DNA of 64,000 nucleotides from Rhopalosiphum padi (taxonomy: Eukaryota; Arthropoda; Insecta; Hemiptera; Aphididae), in NCBI RefSeq assembly GCF_020882245.1, contig NC_083600.1:6634001-6698000 (forward strand). The letters run 5' to 3'. Below the pieces are notes generated by a model. That model worked only from the letters and a program-made list of their open reading frames with translations. It was not told where the DNA came from and made no database searches. Below are positions 13,325 to 24,245 of this stretch, piece by piece. A program made the position numbers and the translations under genes. How positions within the stretch are numbered: the stretch's first letter is position 1; each line of letters starts with the position of its first letter.

Positions 13325-13557
13325 GAATGGCGTTCATTCGGCGCACGCGCACCTATACCACGTTGGGATTCGGGACCGGTTCCGGTGGTGGTGGTGACTG
13401 GTGTCCCAGGAGACCGTCCGGCAGATGACGGCGTGCTGATAAAACGTCAGTTACGCCGCAGACTTGCACCGATCAAGTGTTTTGGTCTCGTAAGTTTTTT
13501 TTCAACCGTTCGACTTATACATCGCGAAGTGATCGAATTTCGATTAGTTTTTCAAAC
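13325..13557 (+). promoter_or_regulatory. Putative promoter and 5' leader of the first yellow-like gene
   Basis: A locally GC-rich block directly upstream of the first coding exon, in otherwise AT-rich DNA. It contains a GATAAAA string (13438-13444, weak TATA-like) and TCAGTT (13447-13452), which matches the arthropod initiator consensus. The spacing between them is too short for both to be used as one TATA/Inr pair, so the start site is uncertain. The leader ends in TCAAAC before the ATG at 13558, a good insect start context. No ATG lies between the Inr candidate and that codon. Confidence 0.4.
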
Positions 13558-13729
13558 ATGATCTCCGCAACCGCGGTACTGTTGGCGTGCGCCGTGACAA
13601 TTGTCACCTGTGCCGGAAACTTACAGACCGTTAACGAATGGACATTGCTCCAATACGACGTGCCGTTCAATTACCCCAATGCCGACTCGTACAAGCCTGA
13701 AGTCACAATATCCACCGGAATTGAAATTG
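13558..13729 (+). CDS. Yellow-like gene 1, coding exon 1 (signal peptide)
   Basis: Encodes residues 1-57 plus the first base of codon 58. Donor is G|GTTAGT. It contains the signal peptide and the NEWTLLQYDVPF segment that begins mature yellow proteins. The open frame extends 5' to a GTG at 13477, but no ATG precedes 13558. Confidence 0.9.
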
Positions 13730-16700
13730 GTTAGTGCATTATTGTATTTATTATTTTTTTTTTTAACTTAAGTACCGATAGTCTGCGCATAATCATATTA
13801 CATAATAATATGAATATTGCATACCCGTCAAACTTGGGTTTAGTCATTAGTAATTTGTGCGAAAGCGTTTAAGTCTCTATCGCTCTCGAATTTGATAGAA
13901 TAAATTATAAATACATCGTTATGTAAGATTTTAAGTATTTAATTAATGCTTTTAAATCTGTTTAAATAATATTACGATTATTTTCAACGATGACTTATAT
14001 AGTCTAAATTTTATACTATATATATTGTGATTTCGGTAATTTGTGACAATGATTTTTGTCCCTTAGTCCTCACATATTATTTTGCATTAAAAAAAAAAAA
14101 AAAAAAAAAAAATAATGCAACGATTTTTTTTCACAAATGTTATGTTAACAATAATTATTATTTTACTTATATAATATTATTACATAAATAAAAAATGAAT
14201 ATATCAACTCAAATGATTAGCAAACCTATTAATTATTTTTCATAAGTTACCGTAATTTAAAAAAAAAGACTAAGCATAATATGTTGGTATAAATTATGAT
14301 TTTGCATACGATTAGGTTAATATTCTGGTCAATACGTATCACATACATTTATCATTGGATGATTAATAATATACAAAACTAGTAGTTATCATTTTATTTT
14401 TATATTATTAAATTCTGGGCTGCAAGACTCCGACCAAATTTTATAGGTTTTATAATTCACAAATATATTTTTATTACATTTTAATCAATCAACTTATAAT
14501 AAAAAAAAAAAAAACTTTAGTATACAAATAATTAAATTTGTTTTCAAGTACAATTTTGATATCAGATACATTTTTTTCTTTTTAATTTTATGATTATAAT
14601 ATATACCAAAAACCAATAAGGTTCTTAACCATAATTATTTTAATTTATTCATCATCTACAATATTAACTAGATAGGTATGCTTGGTAAAGTTGGTTTTTC
14701 GATAATTCATAGTATAATAGCTCATAATAGTTTAATATACTAAATACCTATACAATATTATATTGATAATTTTTATAAATTATTAATTAAATGCGTAATA
14801 TGTAGAGCAAGGACTTTCATACTTTTATATATCTTTCTGGTTAATTTTATTGGGTGTTTAGTAAGAACAACAAAAATTTAAAAAAACTGTGATCAAATGT
14901 TTTAAAATGTTGGCGTATATCTTTTATTTTATAGTGTATAATTTTAAATGTTTATTAAACATTTAGTACCTCTGAAAGTATTTTTCGTAAATTGAGATTA
15001 GCAATTATTGAACTGAATTTGTCAAAGAGACCAAAGGGAATAATTTTTATCTTAATGGCCAGTAGGTAATTTAGATTAGAGGTACAACACCAAGTTTATA
15101 TCAAATTATTTATTACGTCTATTTTTGTTTAATATCACTGATACTTGATAGTGATAATATGTTAGCGTGGTGATGTTACAATAATTATTTAGCAATAGAT
15201 TTTTTTTTTTTTTAGCACATATTTAAGCTATAATATAATATATAATTATTTAACGCATAAATACATATTTTATAATGCATATTTGATGTTTTTTTAGTGC
15301 ATTTAAGTTCTTTCTCTAGTAATAAACATGGCTCTTGATTTCAGTTGATAATTAAATTAATTACATAGCATAATTAAATATAGTTAGTTATATAACATAA
15401 TTAAAAAAATATACTCTTTGAGGGAAAATGGCCGAAACATACTAATAAAATATTTCAAAAGGAGAACGGCTTCCTATTATTATAAAAGATATTAAAACCA
15501 AGTTCGACCTTTAAGTACAATTTAAATTTTAAGCTTCGATTTTTATATTGAAATTAAATTTTTTTTATTATTATTGACTGTTTTAATTTGAATTCTGTTC
15601 TTCAAAAATATTATACACAAATAATAAACAGATAACATACTCTTTGTACTTAAGTATCGAGAAAATTGAGGTATAAATTGATATTGTTTTTAATTACAAT
15701 ATATTATACAATATTTTATTATACTATATCATTATTCAACTAAATTTTTAACATAAACTTATCAATAAATAAACAATAATAATGTTTGTTTTACAAACTA
15801 TTATTGCTTTTGATAATATCTAACCTAACACTACTAACTAAATGTTTGGATTTCTTAGTCTATATTATAACCTGTATAGTAAATTAATTTTTCTTTTTAC
15901 ATTTTTTATGGTTCTTACTATGTATTATTATTAAATGCTTCAATGATTTTACACTATACGTATTTAAAAAAGGAAATCCTTAAACTAGCGTTTTAATGTT
16001 TATATTATTTTCGTTCAATAAAAGTCATATCAACTTAGAACTCCGTCCACATACCCATCACAGTAATATTTAATTTTTTTTTTAGGTTTTATCGAAAATT
16101 GTATTGTATTAATACTTTACGCGTTTACTTTTAATTAATAGTGAGGATCTTCTTAGTTTTAAATTATGTCTCATGTAAAATAATATAAATTTATAAGTAT
16201 TATAATGTATTTCGACATTTATTTATTTATGTATCTTATACTTATAGTTTATACTTACTAGCTGTACAATACAACGTAAATATGTGTTAAATTTAGACAT
16301 GTCATTCCATTAAGTTAATCTCTGAGGATATCTCAAAAAAATACACTCACTAAATTATTACGCACAATTTCTAGGACATTAAATTATATTTATAGTTTTC
16401 CACAATACTAGGTAATGTTATACGATATTATATAAGTTACGATTTATAATAGTATAATATATACGCATCAGTCATCATGAGAATGAATTCGATTTTTCAT
16501 ATTAGTACAAGTACGTGTTTGAAACAAAAAAAATATGAAACACGTCATAACTTCAAATAATATTATAGTGCTCTGTAAGTATTAAAATATTAGTAGTTAT
16601 TTGGTTGATAACGTACTAATAGATACGTCGTAAATATAATACAATATTATAATTTTATGAATATAGTTTACTAATATCATTAAAAATATTAAATGTATTT

Positions 16701-19700
16701 TCTTGTTATATAATTTTTTATATTTCTGTGTGAAAACTACAACAGTTGATAATAATGCTATTTTTAGTCTTTATTTAAAAATGTTGGTCGATGTTTTAAT
16801 TCCGTCGACATGAAAACTAGATAGCGCCATAAATTCGGCAAAGCTTTAATTTACAATTTACACTATACACTTTCTATAGGGAATGTTTGTTGGCAATATA
16901 TCGTATGCATATAATATTAATTTATTATAAATACATTATTACTTTATTTTTAAAATTTTTTTTTTATATATACACGGAACGAGTTAATGGTGTATTTCGA
17001 AAGGTGTGAAAATAGTTTCTGTTTTTTTTTTTGATTTGCCTACTATCGAAATCGATTTTATTTTCAGTTTAATAATGAGTCCGACAAAATTTTAGATGCC
17101 TGTAAAAAATTATCTATGTTCACATATAAATATTATGTTATCCGGTTTACAGTATTTCTATTTATTTATTATACGAATAAAAATGTTTCGAAACCTTCTG
17201 TCACGAAAGAATACTCACAACAAATGTTATTATTTTATTTTTAAATCGTTGCGTATATTTTATATAAATAAAAATAACCTAGTAAGTATAAACAGTGTGT
17301 TATTCACGTATAGAATCTGTTTAAATTCGGACAGTGTAATCGCTTTGAAATGTTTGGTCCTTAGAAGCTATTTTTAACGTATATATAATAATATAGGTAA
17401 TATAATATTGTTATTATTTTTATTAATTAAACCAATATTATCGTATAGTAATATAAGTCTGAAATATTTTTATCGTAATAAAAACACAAATCTCACGAAT
17501 TCACTATCTGTTCTGTCGACTGCAGGTTGGGACAGAATATTCATTACGACCCCGAGACTGTTCAACGGCAATCCGGCCACGCTGGCGTGGGTGCCGCGCA
17601 ACCGAGCTGGCGTGAATTTCGACACGCACAAATCGCCGCTGTTGCAGGTAAACAAGACGTCATTTTATTTGTACGTAGAACAATATCGTGCGGTATCTGT
17701 CTGGGTTTGGGCCCGGAAAATACGAATTCGACGAATCGCAGACGCTCGAAAATGTGTACGCGAGTGATTTCGTAACGCATTCGACTTGACATTATTATAT
17801 GATATCTCAACGACGCCGTTTACGATAATATATTATTATGATTATTATTGTACGATTATCGTGTCGGCGCCACACGGTATTTTGAAACTTGTATTGTTTT
17901 TGTGCGCAGGCTTATCCCAACTGGGAATGGCACAGCGAAGCGTCCAGCGGAGATCTGCTGACTTCGTCGACGCCCAACTGTTCCAGCCTGGTGTCCGTGT
18001 TTCGGGTCAGGGCGGACAGGTGTAACAGGCTGTGGGTGCTGGACAGCGGAGTCATGGACAGCATAGAGACGTTCAAGACGGTCTGCCCGCCCAAGTTGTT
18101 GGTGTTCGACATGAGAACTGATCGAGTGGTGAGCAATTTGTTTTATTGTATATATCTCGTTTCACTATATTATAGTATTTTGATATATCAGCTAATGTCC
18201 GTAGTGAACAAAATTATGTAATAATATGATATCATCATCGTCGGTGGTTAACGATATTGATCTCGTCTCCTCGATAATAACTCGTGTGAATAACAACATA
18301 CTTTCAAAAAAACAATATAATATATTATCAATACCTATGATTAGGTAACGGATTTAAATGCTCTAAAAAACAATAAAAATGCCTTAAAAATACGATTTAA
18401 TGCACTCATAAAGCCATAACAAATTTTTTTTAAAAATGCACTAAAAAAATGCTCTTAAAATTATTTTTGACATTGAAAAATTTGTTTAATTATACACATT
18501 TTTATTCTTAGGTATTTATTCGTATAATTTTCATCATCTTCTAGTCCTCCTATCTTCTTTTTACTTTGAAAATTATTTCCAAAAAATGAATATACAATTT
18601 AGATAGATAAATTCGTTATACTTACCTTGTGTTTCATAATAGCACTGTATAATCAGGTGCTGTTTAATTTTTTATCGAATATTCCTGTATAAAAATGACT
18701 TGAAAACATAAAAAATGCACTAAAAAAGTAAAAAAAATGCAAAATAAAAGTTAATATCTTTAATTCATTGATGTATGCAATGAATGCTGTGCTTGGAAAG
18801 CAATGTTTCCGGACATCCCAAAAAAAAAAAAAAAAATGCAATTTTCATTTAAATACGTTCCCTACCTATGATAATACAAACTGTTATCACTAAAATAGAG
18901 TAATAATACTATATACTATAGGTTTTAACTTAAAGATGATAATTATTGTTAATTATTTAATTTAAATACTTTATAAAACGTTAGATACGTCATATTATCA
19001 TACGGTGATGTAAACGATTCGTGGATAAAATAATAATATGGTATATTTTATTAGTGCGTAACAAAAAAAAAAAAAAAAATGAGCTTGTTCTCTAATGCTG
19101 AGACTGTTAATGATATTTTTTAACGTATGTATATGGCACATTATTGATTCAAATTTAAAATTAATATTGCACCAATTGCTGTGAAATCAGCAATAAGACA
19201 GTATACGATAATGATAAATGACAAAAATATAAATTGTAATTTTCAGGTGAGAAGCGTAACACTGCCCGCCGAAATATTGAGGCCCAACACTCTTTTGACA
19301 AATCTGGTGATCGATGATCAGGTCGAAGTGTCTCATCTGCAAGACGGATTCCTCGGAGATTGTGATAATGTGTTTGTGTACATGACCGACAGTACTAACC
19401 CAGGAATTCTGGTGTACGACGCCCGACGAGACACAGCGTGGAGACTCTCGCATCCGTACATGTTCCCGGATCCAGACTTCGGAACCTTCTCGGTTCGTTA
19501 CCAATATTATCATAATGCATATATATAGATAAATATATTTAAGTTATGTTGTAATGGTGCTTTTCGGGTTCAAACATTTTAAGAGCTGCAAAACTATTAT
19601 ATTGCGAGTAGAATCCGCATATGGATTTTCCATAGATTATTATTAACTATTATTTTGTTTTTGGTGTACGATAGTAATAATAAGCTATGACTTATACATA

Positions 19701-21767
19701 GATATATATATATATATGCATCAGACGAGTTTTGAAATTCCGAACAAAGCTATTCGTTTTATAACATTGCGCACCATTTGGTACTCTGGTATTAAAACGT
19801 AGCTTAAAATGTGTTTATAATAATATGCAGAATTCCTTTACAACATATTTCATTGAATGCATATTAAATTTAAATGATGTAATTTTCTCTGTAGTTTTCA
19901 AAAGTCGCAAGATAACGGCTTACCGTTGTTAAAATATTTTAACATTTTTGAGGTCAGACCAGCCATTAATTTTCAAATGCAATTACTATTATTAGCATCG
20001 ATTTAAATTCAGGCGGCACACGAACGGTGGTTTGCTCAAATTTTAGTTAACCCTTTTTTTTTAGATACCGAGCAGAGCGATGAATGTATTGATTTTATAA
20101 CGATGTGTGTTTTTTGTGTATACAAAGAAAGTTACGTGTAGTAATGTACTATATAAAAAAAAACTAATACAACGAAGAAATCGCTCATACCTACGTATTT
20201 TGAAATGTTCGGTACTCCACCACTGCCGTGATCTGAATCGTGTAGTAACGATTTACTAAATGTGTTTTTTGCACGTTTCATTTATAGGTAGCCGGCGAAT
20301 CTTTCACCCTGATGGATGGCGTCATCGGCTTAGCTCTATCGCCTTTCGGATCCGTAGGTCGCCGCCTGTACTTCCAGCCGTTCGCTTCCGACCGTCTGTT
20401 CTCCGTACCCACATCCGCACTCAAGGCTGGACCAAATTTGGGTGACGATGCCGATCTTCCCGTGTCTCTGGTTGGCCACAAGTCTTCACAAGCCGCTCCG
20501 TTGGCTGTCGATCCCAAGGACGGGGCTCTCATATTCAGCCCGGTGTCCGAAACGGCCTTGGCCACCTGGATTCCGGGATCCGTGGAACACGGGTGAGTCT
20601 TATAATATTATATTTTATATTAGTCATAACTTATAATTCTTGGTCGCGGTCAGTGGCACTGACCATCTGCAAACTTTACTATAATTTAAATTTTTTTTAA
20701 ATTTATTTATTTCAAAGACATCTTTTGTTATTATCGTTATAATACTGTATTATTCCTGTCGTATAATATATCCTTTATAATATACCAGATACCTAGTGAA
20801 AAATTAAATAAACGCCATTAAACTATTCAAGTTCTCTATGATTACCGTTATTTTAATAATTATACGATATAATAATTTTGACTTTATGTAGCTCGTTTTA
20901 TTTTATAATACCTATACCCAAATGAGACGGGTATGCTTCGTTTCAGTTTCTGAGTTGATTTTATTCTGCGGAAGTAAGAACAATTTTCCACGCGTAAAGT
21001 TTAAGTTTTGCCATAGTTATTTAAACAAACTTTTAAATACAGTTTTGGGTATTATCTAACTTCCAAGTAGATTTTTGCGTATTACGTGCCGCTACAAAAC
21101 TTTTAGTTGGTACCATAAAACCAGAATTAATAACATTATTTTTACGCGAAAAAAAAATACTTCTATTTTAAGACTTTTTTTTACTAATGACGCGGTAATT
21201 GTATGTACAATTTTTACGCTTCATTGATGATTGGTTTTGTGCTTGCCTTTATACAATATATTATAAATATAGTATTATGGTAATGATCATCTTGTGTTGG
21301 TCGTATTACCGAATAAAAATCGACAATTAGTTATTCTTCGTGAGATCTCAGCTATGCGGTATCATAATAAAATATACGTATAATAATAACCATCATATTA
21401 TTGTTTTGTGGAAGTGTCGATGACAAGGTATAATATATTGCAGTATACTTGACTTTCAAAAGACGAAGGACGGTCTTGCGGTTTATTTTTTGATGGCAAT
21501 AGCGACACATGATGATGATAAATTAACGAAATTCGTGTTTTCAGTGTGCTGGCATACAGTCCGGAGGAACTACAGTTCGTATTGGACATCAGATCGGCTG
21601 ATCGCGACCAAGGTGCCATTTGGGTGGTATCGACGCGGTTACAACGGTTCTTCAAAAAGACTCTGGACAAACGGGAAGTGAACATCCGCATCATGAGGAT
21701 ACTCAGGGTTCCGGAGTTCTTGCCTTACGCATTCAATAACAATAACTCTCTGCTGCTGTTCAAATGA
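13558..21767 (+). CDS. Yellow-like / major royal jelly family protein, 6 coding exons, 428 aa
   Basis: Coding exons are 13558-13729, 17526-17647, 17910-18128, 19247-19492, 20288-20592 and 21545-21767; the joined length is 1287 nt and all junctions keep frame. Residues 1-20 form a signal peptide (hydrophobic ATAVLLACAVTIVTC). Family blocks follow: GIEIGWDRIFITTPRL (54-69), PATLAWVP, AYPNWEWHS (99-107), VSVFRVRADRCNRLWVLDSG (126-145), LLVFDMRTDRVVRS, VYMTDSTNPGILVYDARRDTAWR, a DGVIGLALSP block, and IWVVSTRLQRFF near the C-terminus. The length is typical for insect yellow proteins, which form a secreted six-bladed beta-propeller. The family includes melanin-pathway dopachrome-conversion enzymes and pigment-pattern proteins. 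Which yellow clade this is cannot be settled by eye, so the exact role is open. The start is the first ATG of the exon. Confidence 0.94.
13730..17525. other. Intron 1 of yellow-like gene 1
   Basis: A 3.8-kb AT-rich intron beginning GTTAGT and ending TGCAG. It contains a run of 24 A (14089-14112). No nested gene or bordered transposon is evident. Small open frames near 17.1-17.4 kb have no recognisable content. Confidence 0.8.
14089..14112. repeat. Homopolymer A tract
   Basis: Twenty-four consecutive A in intron 1 of the first yellow-like gene; no retrotransposon body was recognised in front of it. Confidence 0.85.
17526..17647 (+). CDS. Yellow-like gene 1, coding exon 2
   Basis: Residues 58-98, from the GW of GIEIGW to SPLLQ. 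Acceptor is CTGCAG|GTTGGG and donor is TTGCAG|GTAAAC. It holds the DRIFITTPRL and PATLAWVPRNRAG blocks, diagnostic of the yellow family. Confidence 0.93.
17910..18128 (+). CDS. Yellow-like gene 1, coding exon 3
   Basis: Residues 99-171, 73 whole codons. Acceptor is GCGCAG|GCTTAT and donor is GAGTG|GTGAGC. It has AYPNWEWH, cysteines 122 and 136, and RLWVLDSGVMDS. N121 lies in an N-C-S sequon, a possible glycosylation site. Confidence 0.94.
18129..19246. other. Intron 3 of yellow-like gene 1
   Basis: Starts GTGAGC and ends TTTCAG. Nearly half of it is the hAT-type MITE at 18342-18864; the rest is AT-rich with a run of A near 19062-19079. Confidence 0.85.
18342..18864. mobile_element. hAT-type MITE inside intron of yellow-like gene 1
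   Basis: The 523-bp element is bordered by an exact 8-bp duplication CCTATGAT (18334-18341 and 18865-18872). Its terminal inverted repeats are TAGGTAACGGATTTAAATG on the left and TAGGGAACGTATTTAAATG on the reverse-complemented right, 17 of 19 matching. An 8-bp duplication with TAGG ends is characteristic of the hAT superfamily. The interior is A-rich with repeated AAAATGC-like words and has no intact transposase. Confidence 0.85.
19247..19492 (+). CDS. Yellow-like gene 1, coding exon 4
   Basis: Residues 172-253, 82 whole codons. Acceptor is TTTCAG|GTGAGA; donor is TCTCG|GTTCGT, which is weak but is the only nearby GT that keeps frame into VAGESFTLMDG of exon 5, and reading on meets a stop. 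It encodes the NVFVYMTDSTNPGILVYDARRD strand-turn region of the propeller. Confidence 0.92.
19493..20287. other. Intron 4 of yellow-like gene 1
   Basis: A 795-bp intron opening with a non-consensus donor GTTCGT and closing at TTATAG. It includes part of a dispersed repeat around 20081-20120 (listed separately). Confidence 0.8.
20081..20120 (+). repeat. Dispersed repeat fragment, copy A
   Basis: The words ATGTATTGATTTTA and GTGTTTTTT occur here with the same order and spacing as at 58744-58790. This suggests both are fragments of one interspersed family. Borders are not visible. Confidence 0.4.
20288..20592 (+). CDS. Yellow-like gene 1, coding exon 5
   Basis: Residues 254-354 plus two bases of codon 355. 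Acceptor is TTATAG|GTAGCC and donor is CACGG|GTGAGT. It encodes DGVIGLALSPFG, the RRLYFQPFASDRLFSVPTSAL segment and the IFSPVSETALATW block, the usual order in yellow proteins. Confidence 0.94.
20593..21544. other. Intron 5 of yellow-like gene 1
   Basis: A 952-bp AT-rich intron, GTGAGT to TTTCAG. Near its start is a small perfect palindrome GGTCAGTG-G-CACTGACC (20648-20664). Nothing else recognised. Confidence 0.8.
21545..21767 (+). CDS. Yellow-like gene 1, terminal coding exon 6
   Basis: Residues 355-428 and the TGA stop. Acceptor is TTTCAG|TGTGCTGG. It encodes SADRDQGAIWVVSTRLQRFF, matching the conserved C-terminal WVLSNRL-type block of the family, then a tail ending NNNNSLLLFK. Confidence 0.93.
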
Positions 21768-24240
21768 TCGGCTGCTATTATACTTTTGACATTGCACCAA
21801 TCCGATGATAATTTATTGCTAAACCATGTTGTATTAGCCTGTAATAATAATTATAAATAATTTCATGATAGGTACCACACATTGTAACATTTATACCAGA
21901 TGACATACGATACGCAAAGCGTTTTTTGGTATATTAATGAATAATGACGATGCCATTTTATTTAGGGTTGCGACGCTACGTCCGTATATAATACGATGAT
22001 ATTAAAACGTTGACGGAGCTGCGACATTTACTTTAATATAATCCCATTGTGTAAATACTAGTATTAATTAATTACGATTGAAATATAATTCCGATCGGAT
22101 CCGGCCTAAACACCCGTCTAAACGTTCAGATAATAATAATAATAATAATAATAAAACGAGATAATATGTTAATGCGACTCGATCATTTTATAGGTTGTAT
22201 TATTATTTATTGTTAAATGTGTCCTGATCTTCAATGTATACACATTTAATCAAGCTGACGTGTTTTTAATTTATAATTTTCGACGGGAATGTAATATAAT
22301 AATTCGATTATTTTCGGACCGAGCTGAAGTCTCGAAACTTTATATTTATCCAAAAATACAAATTATCTAGTGATGCCAGCAATATGATACGACAAATATT
22401 TTACAATAAAATACTGTTTCAACGAATTATACAGGATGCTATTCTTTTTTGGTAAACAATTATTATCGTCACGACTTGAGAGATAAATCGTAATTATAAT
22501 CACATAAGACATAAGTACATAACTATACGCCGATGTTACCGAAGTAGCACTAAAGTACTCTGTTTATTATCACTTAAGTATTTTATGATTGATCAAAATG
22601 TATTATTTAATATTATAATTTTAAGGATATTGTAATTTAAGAAATGTCCGTTATTTTTTAGTCCAATCATATAATTATTTCGGTTTTATTATTATAAAAC
22701 AAATATTTTGTGTAATGTATTTTACTGAGTATATTGAATTACGGAATATTATAATAATATAGACTATGTTTTTAAAATTGTGAAAATATTGTGTATTTGA
22801 TTAGACGTAGTGGTTAATGCGAATGGGCCATGGCTGTTAGTCGCATATTCGTATGTATTATGATGGTCTTACTGAATGGAAATATGCGTTGATTGCAATT
22901 ACATGTCCTAAACCAAATGTAAAGAAAACCATTCTAAAAAATAAAAAATATTATAAAATAATGAACAAAAGCTCACTTTACGGGGCGAGCGAACAATAAT
23001 CTATAAACCCATATATTATTATAATGTGAAAAATGTATAACCTTTATACTTAGTACTATTGATTATATAGTATAAGACTATACTAAATACTCATATTTTG
23101 ATATCTTCTTTTAGTATAACCGTTATAAATGTATTTTTTATTTTAATATCAATAACCGTAAAAAAACACTATTAACAAACTATTATAAATGGATATAATA
23201 GGAAAATAAGGTATTATAAACTTATGTTTAGAAACCTAAAACCTCACTAAAATGAAAATATACTTAAGGCTGTTCAGAGGCGTCTAATATTTTATCATAT
23301 AGATATCCCATGGTTGCATATACATGGCTGAGATATAAAATGTTAAACGATTGTGTTGTCACTTACTCATATTATGACATCCTTTTCGATTTTTTTAAAC
23401 TTACACCACCATATTTATTTTATAATGATAGTTTAATTGCGGATTCCTAGAATCATAACATTTATTTTTTGTCGAGGAAGAGTATGGAAACATTGGAAAT
23501 ATTTTATGTTCTACGGCTAAGACAATAGTCATCAATATTTAAATGATAATATTTATAATTTTATAAGTCCGAGTAAAATGTTCGATAAAAATATGTTCTA
23601 TTAAGATGTACTAACTAAACGTATAATTTACACCAAATATCTATTATATTGTTGGTTAATAGTTACTAACATTGTTTGTTTATGTATTTTTTTTTTTAAA
23701 TTAAGTTGTTGAGAAATTATATGTTCTCAGTGCATGCTGTTTGGTGATGATGCATAAAACATAAACGGTAATTATTATGAAAATTAAAACAACTTATGTG
23801 TGTATAATAAAAAAACACCATGTTTATATAATTATATTAAGAGTTAGATATTTATATTGATTAATTACAAATTTACAAAAAAATAATTTATAACAAAAGA
23901 GCAATTTTTAAATTAAGTTCAAAAAATAATATTCATACTCGAATACATAAAAACATAAATTTTTTAAATTGTTGCTTCTATGAATATTGTTACCTACATA
24001 TTATATAAATGATTTCTTACCCTGATTTTAATTTTAATAATGTACAATATGTATTACAACAGATATCAACAGTCACCACACCTGTACCCTAACTTAATGA
24101 CTTTTTGTATGCATATACAGTATATTACTCAGTTCTTATCTGGATTTCGATAGAGTAAGTAGTTTTACAGTGTGATACATTAGAGGTATGCGCGCATTAT
24201 CTTTATTTTTAGTTTATTTCATCTTCAGTATTTTTTTTCC
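21768..24240. other. 3' region of yellow-like gene 1 and intergenic DNA
   Basis: AATAAA polyadenylation candidates lie at 22150-22155 and 22405-22410; neither can be preferred without transcript ends. An ATA microsatellite spans about 22133-22154. The rest is AT-rich with no gene recognised. Confidence 0.4.
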
Positions 24241-24245
24241 CGCTT

